Below, piece after piece: positions 25,111 through 32,848 of a stretch of 38,817 nt of DNA. The stretch is from NCBI GenBank assembly GCA_964523725.1, contig CAZGAU010000033.1:1-38817 (forward strand), read 5' to 3'. Numbering within the stretch: the stretch's first letter is position 1; every line of letters starts with the position of its first letter. The stretch is from JADJNW01 sp964523725 (GTDB taxonomy: Bacteria; Bacteroidota; Bacteroidia; Chitinophagales; Saprospiraceae). The notes beneath the pieces are model-generated. The model did no database searches and was not told the origin of the DNA. It saw nothing but the letters and a program-made list of their open reading frames with translations. The translations under genes and the position numbers were made by a program.

Positions 25111-26220
25111 ATGGCAAAATTACATTCGCGTCAGCAATCCGGGCTTACCCAAAGTCAACTTTCCCTGTTCCAGTCCAATGGTTCGGGCCTTGCTGCTTTT
25201 GACCTCGATCAACCGCTTTTCCGCATTCGGGAGCGCGGGCGCTACGGCTTTATGAATGCTCGCGGCGAGGTGATTATTGAACCGCAATTTCTAGAAGCCG
25301 AAGATTTTTACAATGGTTTTTCGCGGGTATTGCTCAACGATCGGCTTGTACCGATGGACAAACTCGGGCGATTGTTGATGAAACGTATGTTCAATTATGT
25401 CGGCTACTTCCATGAAGGATTGGCACCGGCACAATTGGTGCGTCGCTGGGGCTACCTGGATGTCAATGGCAACCTTGCGATTCCTGCTCAGTTTGAAGAT
25501 GCCGGCGAGTTCAATGAAGGGCTGGCCCCGGTGCGGCTGGGCGGACGCTGGGGTTATTTGGACAAGTACGGGGAATTTGTCATCGAACCTCAGTTTGCTC
25601 GTGCGGGCATATTTTCCGGGGGACTGGCACCCGTGCAGCTCGACGACCAGTGGGCGTATATCGATCCGGAAGGTCGGGTCATTATGATTTTGCCATTTGA
25701 CGAATGTTTTCCTTTTCAGGGAGATGCAGCACCCGTGCGGTTGGGCAAGCAATGGGGCTTGGCCCATCGCTTCAGTGAAATCCTATTGGAACCTCAATTT
25801 GATATACCCGACAACGAGCCTTTCGGCGAATTTTCGGAAGGCATAACCACGATTATTCAGGACAAAAAATTTGGTTTTTTGAATACTGATGGTGAGATGA
25901 TTTTAAAACCCAGCTACGATTTTGCGGGCGATTTCAGCGAAGATTTGGCACCTGTGAAATCGGGTAAAACCTTTGGTTTTGTTGATAAAAAAGGCTTACC
26001 CGCGATTCCGTTTCATTTTGAGGATGCCGGAATCTTCAGCGAAGGGCTGGCGCCGGTACGCATGGATCAACAATGGGGGTTTATTAATAAAAATAAAAAT
26101 ATGATAATCAAACCTTCATTTGATGCGGTATTGCCCTTCCGGGATGGCCTAGCATGGACGGAAAAGGCTGGAAAATGGGCATATATTAACAAAATTGGCG
26201 AAGTGATATGGCGAGAGTGA
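25111..26220 (+). CDS. WG-repeat protein
   Basis: A 369-residue protein built almost entirely of about ten WG (Trp-Gly) beta repeats of 35-40 residues, each with a W/F-G-Y/F-I/L-D core followed by a G-x-hydrophobic-I-x-P-x-F strand, for example RRWGYLDVNGNLAIPAQF, GRWGYLDKYGEFVIEPQF and KKFGFLNTDGEMILKPSY. No signal peptide. WG repeats are thought to form beta structures for binding; the ligand is unknown. The ATG at 25111 follows TTATCTTCGC, a one-mismatch -7 element, by five bases; this puts the promoter inside or next to the tandem repeat at the gap. Confidence 0.93.
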   Translation: MAKLHSRQQSGLTQSQLSLFQSNGSGLAAFDLDQPLFRIRERGRYGFMNARGEVIIEPQFLEAEDFYNGFSRVLLNDRLVPMDKLGRLLMKRMFNYVGYFHEGLAPAQLVRRWGYLDVNGNLAIPAQFEDAGEFNEGLAPVRLGGRWGYLDKYGEFVIEPQFARAGIFSGGLAPVQLDDQWAYIDPEGRVIMILPFDECFPFQGDAAPVRLGKQWGLAHRFSEILLEPQFDIPDNEPFGEFSEGITTIIQDKKFGFLNTDGEMILKPSYDFAGDFSEDLAPVKSGKTFGFVDKKGLPAIPFHFEDAGIFSEGLAPVRMDQQWGFINKNKNMIIKPSFDAVLPFRDGLAWTEKAGKWAYINKIGEVIWRE

Positions 26221-26252
26221 TTTTATTATATTCCCATCATATTTTTGCCAAA

Positions 26253-26906
26253 TTATGATAATTTTGCTATCACATCCACATTTCCCCGCACCGGCTGCCC
26301 GATTTGCACTTCGATCTTCGCATCCAACGGCAAGAATAAATCCACCCGTGAGCCAAAACGAATAAAGCCCATTTCGCCGCCCTGCTTCACTTCTTCGCCT
26401 ACTTTCAGGTAATTGATAATGCGGCGGGCTACAGCGCCGGCGATCTGGCGAACCAAGATTTCCATTTTTCCGGTATCATATACCACCGTGGTGCGTTCGT
26501 TTTCGGTGGAAGACTTTGGGTGCCAGGCAACTAAATATTTTCCGGGATGATATTTAGTGTATTTTACAACACCGCTCACCGGATTCCGATTGACATGCAC
26601 ATTCAGCGGCGACATAAAAATGGATACCTGCAAGCGCTTGTCTTTGAAATACTCCGGCTCCTCGGCTTCTTCAATCACTACCACCTTGCCATCGGCAGGT
26701 GCATAAACCAGTGCATTGTCGATCTGCGCAATAATCCTTCTCGGGTTCCGGAAAAATTGCACGATCAAAATAGCCAGACATGCCAGCACAGCGGTGAAAA
26801 ATCCGCTCCAAAAATCAGGTAAATACCTGTTTGCCAGAGCAATAACTACTGTAATAACGGCAACAGAAATACCTATAATCGCGTAACCTTCACGGTGAAT
26901 GGTCAT
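26253..26906 (-). CDS. psd: Archaeal-type phosphatidylserine decarboxylase
   Basis: Converts phosphatidylserine to phosphatidylethanolamine at the inner membrane, using a pyruvoyl group made by self-cleavage. The 217-residue length and the order of motifs match the short (archaeal-like) proenzyme: a transmembrane region at about 8-50, FMSPLNVHVNRNPVSG near 97-112, and the cleavage site G185-S186 in RFGSRVDLFLP. The serine becomes the pyruvoyl prosthetic group. A TACCTTTG -7 element on the minus strand (26929-26936) lies about 23 bases before the start codon. It is separated from the upstream nucleotidyltransferase gene by 59 bases. Confidence 0.95.
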   Translation of the reverse strand: MTIHREGYAIIGISVAVITVVIALANRYLPDFWSGFFTAVLACLAILIVQFFRNPRRIIAQIDNALVYAPADGKVVVIEEAEEPEYFKDKRLQVSIFMSPLNVHVNRNPVSGVVKYTKYHPGKYLVAWHPKSSTENERTTVVYDTGKMEILVRQIAGAVARRIINYLKVGEEVKQGGEMGFIRFGSRVDLFLPLDAKIEVQIGQPVRGNVDVIAKLS

Positions 26907-26928
26907 GGATGTTTTTATTTGCTTAACG

Positions 26929-26936
26929 CAAAGGTA
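26929..26936 (-). promoter_or_regulatory. -7 promoter element of psd
   Basis: TACCTTTG on the minus strand, exact TAnnTTTG. No TTG at the standard distance was seen, so it is a half-supported promoter. Confidence 0.5.
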
Positions 26937-26965
26937 GGAAGGTAAGTTGAAGATTTGAAAAGGCT

Positions 26966-27589
26966 TCAGTCAATTAATTTTTTATAATCCTCGGGAGTAT
27001 CGAGATCGAATGCGCCTTCGGGAAAGGGAATCGCGAGTACCTCATCCGCATGTTTTTGAAATAAAGCGCGCGCACCCTGATCGCCGGAAAGCTGAAGCAG
27101 TTCGCCAAACCATTTTTTGTCAAAAAGCGCCGGAACGCCAGGTCTGTTGTTATACAAAGATGCGACGATATTCTTTTCCGGCACCTGGCATCTCACGTCT
27201 GTCATCTGCTTGATCAGTTTCAACAGGTGCCCCGATGTAAGAAGGGGTTGGTCGGTGAGCATGACCAATGCCGCGTCGATATTGGGTTTTATCTTCAACA
27301 AGGTTTGCAAACCAGTTTTTACCGAAGTGCTCATGCCCTCCTGCCAATCGGGATTTTCTACAATTATCAATCGTGCTGGCTCCGGGTTTTGCCAGGTTTC
27401 AATTTTCGACCTAATTTCTTTTACATGAGCGCCTAAAACAAGGATAACCAATTGACAATCAATAGTTAATGCCGTTTTCACTGCCCTGTGAACAAGCGAT
27501 TCGCCCTGCCAGACGAGCAGTTGCTTGGGCTGCCCCATACGCGTGGAGGCGCCGGCGGCGAGAATGATAATGCCGGTTTCTGTTTTGAT
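26966..27589 (-). CDS. MobA-like nucleotidyltransferase (MocA type), probable ATC start
   Basis: A GT-A fold NTP transferase of the MobA/MocA class that transfers CMP or GMP, typically to molybdopterin. Read from the first ATG (27538) it lacks its nucleotide-binding loop. Read in frame from 27589 the N-terminus becomes x-KTETGIIILAAGASTRMG, the complete LAAGxSxRMG signature, followed by PKQLLVW. The codon at 27589-27587 is ATC and there is no ATG, GTG or TTG in frame upstream before a stop. LTDQPLL near residues 109-115 is the second conserved motif. It is 11 bases after the S58 peptidase stop, so translation may be coupled. No other molybdenum-cofactor genes are in the window, so the substrate is open. 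Length 207 with this start. Confidence 0.8.
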   Translation of the reverse strand: MKTETGIIILAAGASTRMGQPKQLLVWQGESLVHRAVKTALTIDCQLVILVLGAHVKEIRSKIETWQNPEPARLIIVENPDWQEGMSTSVKTGLQTLLKIKPNIDAALVMLTDQPLLTSGHLLKLIKQMTDVRCQVPEKNIVASLYNNRPGVPALFDKKWFGELLQLSGDQGARALFQKHADEVLAIPFPEGAFDLDTPEDYKKLID

Positions 27590-27600
27590 GTTAGGAGCTT

Positions 27601-28737
27601 TTATTTTTTCAAACGATTGTATTTCTTCATGATTTCCAGCACTTTATCAATAGGTAATTCTTCTACTGTGACGCCATTCGCCCTGGTGGTTTGCGCAGCA
27701 AAAAGCGAATTGATAATGGCTTCTTCGGTCGCTTCGATGGTTGCCAGAAATAAAGGCGAAATGGCATCGTTGTGTAAAACCTGCTGCGCTTGCAAAGGTT
27801 GGTCCATTTGCATTTGATAAGGCACACGTAATTGCTCGGCGGTGGAAAAAGCGATCACATAATCGCCACTGCCATTGGAAGCGATGCCGCCGGTTTTGGC
27901 GAGCCCGAGCATGGCGCGCTTGGCCAGACGCTTTAGATTGCGGGCATCCAGGGGTGCATCAGTAGCCACGATCATCATGCAGGAGCCATCCGCCGATTGT
28001 TCGATTTGTTCTTTCAGATAGAATTTGCCGAGTTCCACACCAATCGGAACGCCGTCAATTTGCAATACCCCGCCAAAATTACTTTGCACTAAAACGCCAA
28101 CGGTATAACCACCCAGATTTTTCGGTAGTTTGCGCGAAGCTGTACCGATGCCTCCCTTGAAACCAAAACAGCGCGTGCCAGTACCCGCGCCCACATTGCC
28201 TTCCAGCACCAAGCCATCTCCGGCGTTGATAATGGCGTTTAGCACATGCTCCTTGCGCACATGTCGCCCACGGATGTCATTCAAACCGCCATCATTGGTT
28301 TCGCCGACTACCGGATTCACCGAACGTACATTTTCATTACCTGCCAGGGCAAGCGTGTAATCAATCAACGCATCGGCAGCGGTAGGTACGCTTAAGGTAT
28401 TGGTGAGAATGATAGGCGTTTCGATATTGCCAAGTTCTTCTACCTGCGAATAGCCCGCCAGTTTACCAAAACCGTTGCCCAGATAAATTGCGGCCGGCAC
28501 TTTTTGCTGGAAAATGTTCCCCGAATATGGCACAACAGCAGTTACCCCGGTGCGAACGCTGTCGCCCAGGGCAAGCGTGTAATGCCCGACTTTGACACCC
28601 GGGACGTCGGTAATAGCGTTCAGTTGGCCGGTTGGCAATACGCCAATGGTGATGCCCAGAACTCTTGGGCGAGATTTTTGTGCGTTCAATGGGAGCCAGA
28701 TTATAATGGAAAGGATAAAAATTAAAATTCTTTGCAC
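27601..28737 (-). CDS. S58 (DmpA/P1) family aminopeptidase
   Basis: A 378-residue Ntn-like hydrolase that matures by cleaving itself before a serine that becomes the N-terminal nucleophile. The site is G251-S252 in ADGSCMMIVATDAPL; the preceding GETNDGGLNDIRG (144-157) and GTRCFGFKGGIG (187-198) blocks are typical of DmpA/BapA enzymes, which act on N-terminal residues of peptides including D- and beta-amino acids. A signal peptide (residues 1-19, cut after LNA) suggests periplasmic location. The start is GTG at 28737; no other start fits the signal peptide. Confidence 0.93.
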   Translation of the reverse strand: MQRILIFILSIIIWLPLNAQKSRPRVLGITIGVLPTGQLNAITDVPGVKVGHYTLALGDSVRTGVTAVVPYSGNIFQQKVPAAIYLGNGFGKLAGYSQVEELGNIETPIILTNTLSVPTAADALIDYTLALAGNENVRSVNPVVGETNDGGLNDIRGRHVRKEHVLNAIINAGDGLVLEGNVGAGTGTRCFGFKGGIGTASRKLPKNLGGYTVGVLVQSNFGGVLQIDGVPIGVELGKFYLKEQIEQSADGSCMMIVATDAPLDARNLKRLAKRAMLGLAKTGGIASNGSGDYVIAFSTAEQLRVPYQMQMDQPLQAQQVLHNDAISPLFLATIEATEEAIINSLFAAQTTRANGVTVEELPIDKVLEIMKKYNRLKK

Positions 28738-28748
28738 CGTTTTTTGTA

Positions 28749-28756
28749 CAAAGATA
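28749..28756 (-). promoter_or_regulatory. -7 element of the S58 peptidase gene
   Basis: TATCTTTG on the minus strand is an exact TAnnTTTG match only 11 bases before the GTG start, giving a leader of a few bases. No TTG at the standard upstream spacing was found. Confidence 0.5.
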
Positions 28757-28888
28757 GAATTATTACTATTTCAGAAAAGAGATGACAGACGAGAGATGGG
28801 AGAAAACGTTAAAAAAAAATAGTGGTTCGAGCTTTACTTTATAAGCGAAGAGACAATTTTAAATTCAAATAAAATATTTTATAAAGAT
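28757..28888. other. Spacer upstream of the S58 peptidase gene
   Basis: AT-rich with a run of nine A (28811-28819) and no gene. It is part of the 380-base gap between the S58 peptidase and msrA, which also holds a dispersed repeat and a GC-rich element. Confidence 0.5.
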
Positions 28889-28934
28889 TTGATGGTCAGT
28901 TTAATTAGACTTTCGACAATCGACTGTAAAACTG
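28889..28934 (-). repeat. 46-bp dispersed repeat, copy 2
   Basis: Reverse complement of the element at 22397-22442, 39 of 46 positions identical. It lies about 45 bases from the GC-rich structured element in the spacer upstream of the S58 peptidase. Confidence 0.75.
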
Positions 28935-28979
28935 ACTACTTAAGTTGTAATTGATTGAAATTGACATCATGAACAGGAA

Positions 28980-29115
28980 CACGCACTTCGCGTGAGGGAT
29001 AGAAGTGGACGCCCCGACGCAGGAGGGGCTGGAACGGATAGCCCGACCCCGGCGACATCAGCCGTGTGCGAAGCGCAGCGAGCGCTACAGATGTGCCAGC
29101 CGGGGGCACGGCCAA
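28980..29115 (+). ncRNA. GC-rich structured intergenic element with paired GGATAG boxes
   Basis: A GC-rich island in AT-rich surroundings with several complementary segments: CACGC/GCGTG (28980-28984, 28990-28994), GCCCC/GGGGC (29011-29015, 29025-29029), CCCCGGC/GCCGGGG (29047-29053, 29099-29105) and nested ACATC/GATGT (29055-29059, 29090-29094). GGGATAG at 28996 and CGGATAG at 29035 recur. Intergenic elements with these GGATAG boxes appear in other Bacteroidota as I recall; the Flavo-1 RNA motif is one candidate identity, unverified. Strand and function are uncertain. Confidence 0.5.
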
Positions 29116-29118
29116 ATA

Positions 29119-29802
29119 TTAATTTTCGATTCTTTTCTTTTCAGGCTTAATCAAATCCGGGAACTGGCGCTGAAAACGCTTAATCCTCGGAATAGATTCA
29201 TGCTGAACGTAAGGGTTCCCGGGGTTATGTTCGATGTAATCCTGGTGGTAGTCTTCCGCGGGCCAGAATTTATCAAAAGCTTTTACTTCCACCGCGATGG
29301 GTTTATTATATTTTCCTGATTCATTTAGTGCTTTGATCATGGATTCAGCAAGTTCTTTCTCTTGTTCGCTTTGATAAAAGATGATCGAGCGATAAGCCGA
29401 GCCGTGATCGGGTCCCTGGCCATTCACCTGCGTAGGATCCATCGAGTTAAAATAAACTTTCAATAAAGTTGCGAAATCAATAATCGAAGAATCGTATGGA
29501 ATTTTTACTGCTTCGGCGTGGCCGGTTTTGCCCGAGCCAACTTCGTAATAAGTCGGATTTTTTGTATTGCCGCCAGCGTAGCCCGAAACCACGTCGCCCA
29601 CACCTTTGACGCTTTCAAAAACGCCTTCCACGCACCAGAAACAACCTGAGGCAAAGTAAGCTACGGAATTATAATCCGTATTGGCAGCAACAGTGCTTAC
29701 GGGTGTAGCATTGGCATTGCTTTCGTTTTGGTTCGAGCTGGATGAATTGCTTTGATTACAAGCTGTAAAGAACAGGATAAGAGAAAGATACAGAAGTCGC
29801 AT
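29119..29802 (-). CDS. msrA: Peptide-methionine (S)-S-oxide reductase MsrA, lipoprotein
   Basis: Repairs oxidised methionine in envelope proteins. The catalytic signature G53-C54-F-W-C57-V-E is intact, C54 being the nucleophile. Other conserved MsrA blocks are GYAGG (near 71-75), YDSSIIDFATLLKVYF and GPDHGSAYRSIIFY. The N-terminus is a lipoprotein signal (LILFFTAC, C15) followed by a Ser/Asn-rich linker to about residue 45, so the enzyme is exported rather than cytosolic. ATG at 29802 (227 residues) is chosen over an in-frame TTG ten codons upstream because it starts the signal peptide directly. No MsrB domain is fused. Confidence 0.95.
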   Translation of the reverse strand: MRLLYLSLILFFTACNQSNSSSSNQNESNANATPVSTVAANTDYNSVAYFASGCFWCVEGVFESVKGVGDVVSGYAGGNTKNPTYYEVGSGKTGHAEAVKIPYDSSIIDFATLLKVYFNSMDPTQVNGQGPDHGSAYRSIIFYQSEQEKELAESMIKALNESGKYNKPIAVEVKAFDKFWPAEDYHQDYIEHNPGNPYVQHESIPRIKRFQRQFPDLIKPEKKRIEN

Positions 29803-29891
29803 GTTTTTTATTGGTACAACGTAGTAGCTCAACCTTTAGTTGTGAAAAAGCCAGGGTTAAATACACCTAAAAGACTCGGAAACGACAGTTT

Positions 29892-30626
29892 TTATTGATC
29901 TTCCAGACGCTTCACCGTTTCGACAGTAGCTGCAATGACGCCGAGCGGCAGGGCAAATAAAAAACCAATTCCCGTCAGCAAGAGCAGGAGGTAAACGGTG
30001 CCGTTGCCAATGGCAAGCAAGCGGTTATTTCGCACGAAGCGCACGCTGTCGCGCACCCGGAAGTGGCGTTCCAGCGCAAAATCAATATTTCCGGCGCCGG
30101 CGTAGTAGGCTTGTATAATAAAAATGGCGACTGCCACAAACGGACTGAAAATCGGGACCAAACCTATGATAAGAAGTAATAATGTAAAGAATAATTCTCT
30201 GACGATTAGCCAAATAGAAATGCGAATGCCGCGGATTATATCACTTATGACTTGTTTGAACGTAAATTTAATTTCAGGTGGTTGATTAGAAAGCGCTTTT
30301 TCCACTTTTTCAGAAAGTGGACTCATGATCGGTGAAGCGAATGCAATAACGAGGTTTTTGAATAAAATGAGTCCCAGTGCCGCCACCAGCAATCCACCAA
30401 AAACATTGGCTATTTTTTCTATTACACCCCTGCCCCATTCCCACGGATAAAACGAAATCAGCCAGCTACCGACATCATCTGAGACGCCAATCGCACCCCA
30501 AATAATGCCTGCGCCCAGCAGCAAACTGATAATCCCGGGAACAATCACATAGCCCCAAAGCCGAAGCTCGGAGATCAATTGCAATGCCTTGCCATAAGCA
30601 GAAATACCTGCGAAAAAGTTTTTCAC
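29892..30626 (-). CDS. EI24/CysZ-like integral membrane protein
   Basis: A 244-residue inner-membrane protein with about four to five hydrophobic segments (near 25-48, 75-105, 135-175, 200-230). The pattern SPIMSPLSEKVEKAL after the second segment and the YYAGAGNIDFALERH loop fit the EI24 domain family, to which the sulfate transporter CysZ belongs. No sulfur-assimilation genes are nearby, so a sulfate role is not supported by context. Start is GTG at 30626. Confidence 0.8.
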   Translation of the reverse strand: MKNFFAGISAYGKALQLISELRLWGYVIVPGIISLLLGAGIIWGAIGVSDDVGSWLISFYPWEWGRGVIEKIANVFGGLLVAALGLILFKNLVIAFASPIMSPLSEKVEKALSNQPPEIKFTFKQVISDIIRGIRISIWLIVRELFFTLLLLIIGLVPIFSPFVAVAIFIIQAYYAGAGNIDFALERHFRVRDSVRFVRNNRLLAIGNGTVYLLLLLTGIGFLFALPLGVIAATVETVKRLEDQ

Positions 30627-30729
30627 GATTTTATAAAGATTGTTCTTGCGAAGATGCTGTTATTTTGGCATTTCAGCTAACTCTTTCTACCCCGGCTTTA
30701 TTTTTTCAGACGAACGAAATAATGATTTT

Positions 30730-32088
30730 TTATTCAAACAACTCCGCCAGTTTTTGCTCCAGTGCCGGCCCGCGCAGGTTTCGGGCGATGATCTTACCTT
30801 CCGCATCAAGCAAAACAGTATGCGGAATAGAGCGCACACTGTACAATTGCGCAACTTCATTACCCCAGCCCTTGAGATCACTCACATGATACCAGGTAAG
30901 TCCATCTTTTTCTATCGCCTGCAGCCAGCGGCTTTTATCCTGATCGAGGCTTACGCCAAGGATTTCAAAGCCTTTTTCCTTGTATTCATTATACATTTTT
31001 ACCACATTCGGATTTTCACGACGGCAAGGACCGCACCAGCTCGCCCAGAAGTCGATCAGCACTACCTTTCCGCGCAAATCGCTGAGTTTCATATCCTCGC
31101 CTTCCGGCGTCTTCTGAGAAAAATCAGGGGCTTCGCCACCGATGGCAAAACTCTTGGCAATATCCAATTGCTTACGCAAATCCGCAGCAGCAGCCGGCAC
31201 TTCTTCCTTGAATTCGTTGACAAATGCTTCCGCAAAATGCGCGAAATTCGGATTATTTCGCTGCTTCAAAATAGTAATTACGCCACTCAATGCCAACAAA
31301 TGCGTGCGTGAGCCTTGCGGAATTTTCTGCAATTGTTTTTCCAGATAGTTTTTGAGGGATTGATCAGACAAACCAACACCGCTCAGCGTACCGGCGTAGC
31401 CCTGAAAAGCCTCATACACCCAAGGCAAATCCTCATATGTTTTATCCTTGAAATCAACAAATTGAAAAAATTCGTTGGCGAAATAATCGATCTCGTTGAT
31501 ATATTTTTCTTTGTTGGCATTGCCATCATAGCTGATGTAAGTTTCCAGCGCAGCAATTTTAGCCAGGAAAGGCTGGGCTTTTTTCAAAGAATCCAGAAAA
31601 TTAATCTTTTTTTCGTCCAGCACCTTCATATCCGCGACCACTTTTGCTCGTTCTTCCTCGTTTCTGCCCGCCATACGGTAGCGCCGGATCATGATACCGG
31701 TTTGTTGCTTGAACTCATTCATTTCATTTTTTAAACCTTCGTATTGGGCGTTCACAAGTGACCCGGAAATCTTCGTCTGCGTGATACCGGGGCAAGAGCC
31801 TTCCAGCGTCACCTCTTTCTCAGTACCCAGTAACAATGGCCGCACGTTGTTCCCCATACCGATATAATAAAATTCCGGCTCTTTGGATTTAGGCGCGCTA
31901 AACTGAATGACATCTTCGGAAATAACCCTTGCCTGTTGGAAAGGCTCGAAAGTCACGCCATTAAAGCGATACAAGTTTGGTTTATCCGGACATTGTACCA
32001 AATTACAGGTCAAAGTAACAGTTTCCTGCGCCATGCCAACTTGCAATACACAAAGCAAGGCTATCAAACTACTCGTAAGGATTTTCAT
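30730..32088 (-). CDS. TlpA-like thioredoxin-fold protein with DUF4369-like N-terminus
   Basis: A 452-residue exported thiol-disulfide oxidoreductase typical of Bacteroidota. The signal peptide (residues 1-20, cut after VGMA) is followed by a DUF4369-like beta domain (about 22-115), a helical middle (about 115-290) and a C-terminal AhpC/TSA-Redoxin domain. Its active site is W-C352-G-P-C355 in FWASWCGPCRREN, and cis-proline lies in SIPHT. It probably acts in periplasmic disulfide reduction or cytochrome maturation. ATG at 32088 is preferred to TTG at 32112 since it begins the signal peptide and lies just behind a good promoter. Confidence 0.92.
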   Translation of the reverse strand: MKILTSSLIALLCVLQVGMAQETVTLTCNLVQCPDKPNLYRFNGVTFEPFQQARVISEDVIQFSAPKSKEPEFYYIGMGNNVRPLLLGTEKEVTLEGSCPGITQTKISGSLVNAQYEGLKNEMNEFKQQTGIMIRRYRMAGRNEEERAKVVADMKVLDEKKINFLDSLKKAQPFLAKIAALETYISYDGNANKEKYINEIDYFANEFFQFVDFKDKTYEDLPWVYEAFQGYAGTLSGVGLSDQSLKNYLEKQLQKIPQGSRTHLLALSGVITILKQRNNPNFAHFAEAFVNEFKEEVPAAAADLRKQLDIAKSFAIGGEAPDFSQKTPEGEDMKLSDLRGKVVLIDFWASWCGPCRRENPNVVKMYNEYKEKGFEILGVSLDQDKSRWLQAIEKDGLTWYHVSDLKGWGNEVAQLYSVRSIPHTVLLDAEGKIIARNLRGPALEQKLAELFE

Positions 32089-32109
32089 GATTTCTGATTT
32101 TTGAAACCT

Positions 32110-32140
32110 CAAAAATACAGGGATTCTCTTGGAAAAACAA
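32110..32140 (-). promoter_or_regulatory. Full Bacteroidota-type promoter of the TlpA-like gene
   Basis: On the minus strand TTG (forward 32138-32140), a spacer of exactly 20 bases, then TATTTTTG (forward 32110-32117). This is the best match to the TTG-N19-21-TAnnTTTG pattern in the window. Predicted leader about 15 bases to the ATG at 32088, which also excludes the TTG start at 32112. Confidence 0.75.
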
Positions 32141-32194
32141 TGGGTCAGAAAGTGTTAACGACACCTTAACGTCTTTACTCGTCGGTAAGAACCC

Positions 32195-32202
32195 TACCTT
32201 TG
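32195..32202 (+). promoter_or_regulatory. -7 element upstream of the small membrane protein gene at 32322
   Basis: TACCTTTG is an exact TAnnTTTG match, about 120 bases before the ATG at 32322. No well-spaced TTG is present upstream. Confidence 0.45.
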
Positions 32203-32321
32203 GTCTATGGGTTTTGATTCTATGCAAACTTTTGCCTACTTTTATTAGTTGAATGAGTGAGCAAGCTTTGAATATCAAACGTATCATCAACCGGCTTGTA
32301 GTGTAAAATAAAGGAAAAATT

Positions 32322-32831
32322 ATGGGTTTTCGCAAAGAATATAGATATACATTCGGTGGCAACAACAATAATCCGCTCAACTCCATCTGGAGCCTGATCG
32401 TACTGGCTTTGGTGCTGGTAGGTATTTTTGTATTGGCGCGTTTTGTCTTCAGAATATTATACTTTTTGTCGCCGTTTTTGTTGATCGCAACCGCCATTAT
32501 CGATCATAAAGTGATTGTCAATTATGCAAAATGGCTGATCGATATGATCCGCCGGAATACTCTGCTCGGAATAGGCGCGACAGTGCTTTCTCTGGTATTT
32601 TTTCCTGTTGTAAGCGCCTTGTTATTTAGCAGGGCTTTATTCAAAAGGCAAATGCGTAAAGCCCGCGAAGAGCAGGAACAGCAACAACTGGGCGAATACG
32701 TTGATTTTGAAGAGATTGTAAAAGAAAAGCCGATGCGACTGGAACGTCCGGAAAAGCAAAAAGAAAGCCCCAAGCAGGAGCAACAACGCGAAGAAAAAAG
32801 TAACGACCAATACGATCAGTTTTTTAATTAA
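32322..32831 (+). CDS. Hypothetical membrane protein with charged C-terminus
   Basis: A 169-residue protein with two to three hydrophobic segments (about 22-42, 45-62 and 82-105) and a long charged tail rich in Glu, Gln, Lys and Arg (from about 108), ending SNDQYDQFFN. The tail reads as disordered or helical and probably cytoplasmic. An AAGGA-like site lies about ten bases before the ATG. The glycosyltransferase gene starts 17 bases after the stop, so both are probably one operon, but no functional link is known. I do not recognise the family. Confidence 0.75.
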   Translation: MGFRKEYRYTFGGNNNNPLNSIWSLIVLALVLVGIFVLARFVFRILYFLSPFLLIATAIIDHKVIVNYAKWLIDMIRRNTLLGIGATVLSLVFFPVVSALLFSRALFKRQMRKAREEQEQQQLGEYVDFEEIVKEKPMRLERPEKQKESPKQEQQREEKSNDQYDQFFN

Positions 32832-32848
32832 CTATTGAAAATTGACCA

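Noticed and set aside
30640..31311. 223-codon plus-strand frame over the 3' half of the TlpA-like gene
   Set aside because: Overlaps the thioredoxin domain coding strand in antisense; no domain or signal.
32069..32497. 142-codon minus-strand frame upstream of the TlpA-like gene
   Set aside because: Overlaps both the TlpA-like start and the membrane protein gene at 32322; no features.
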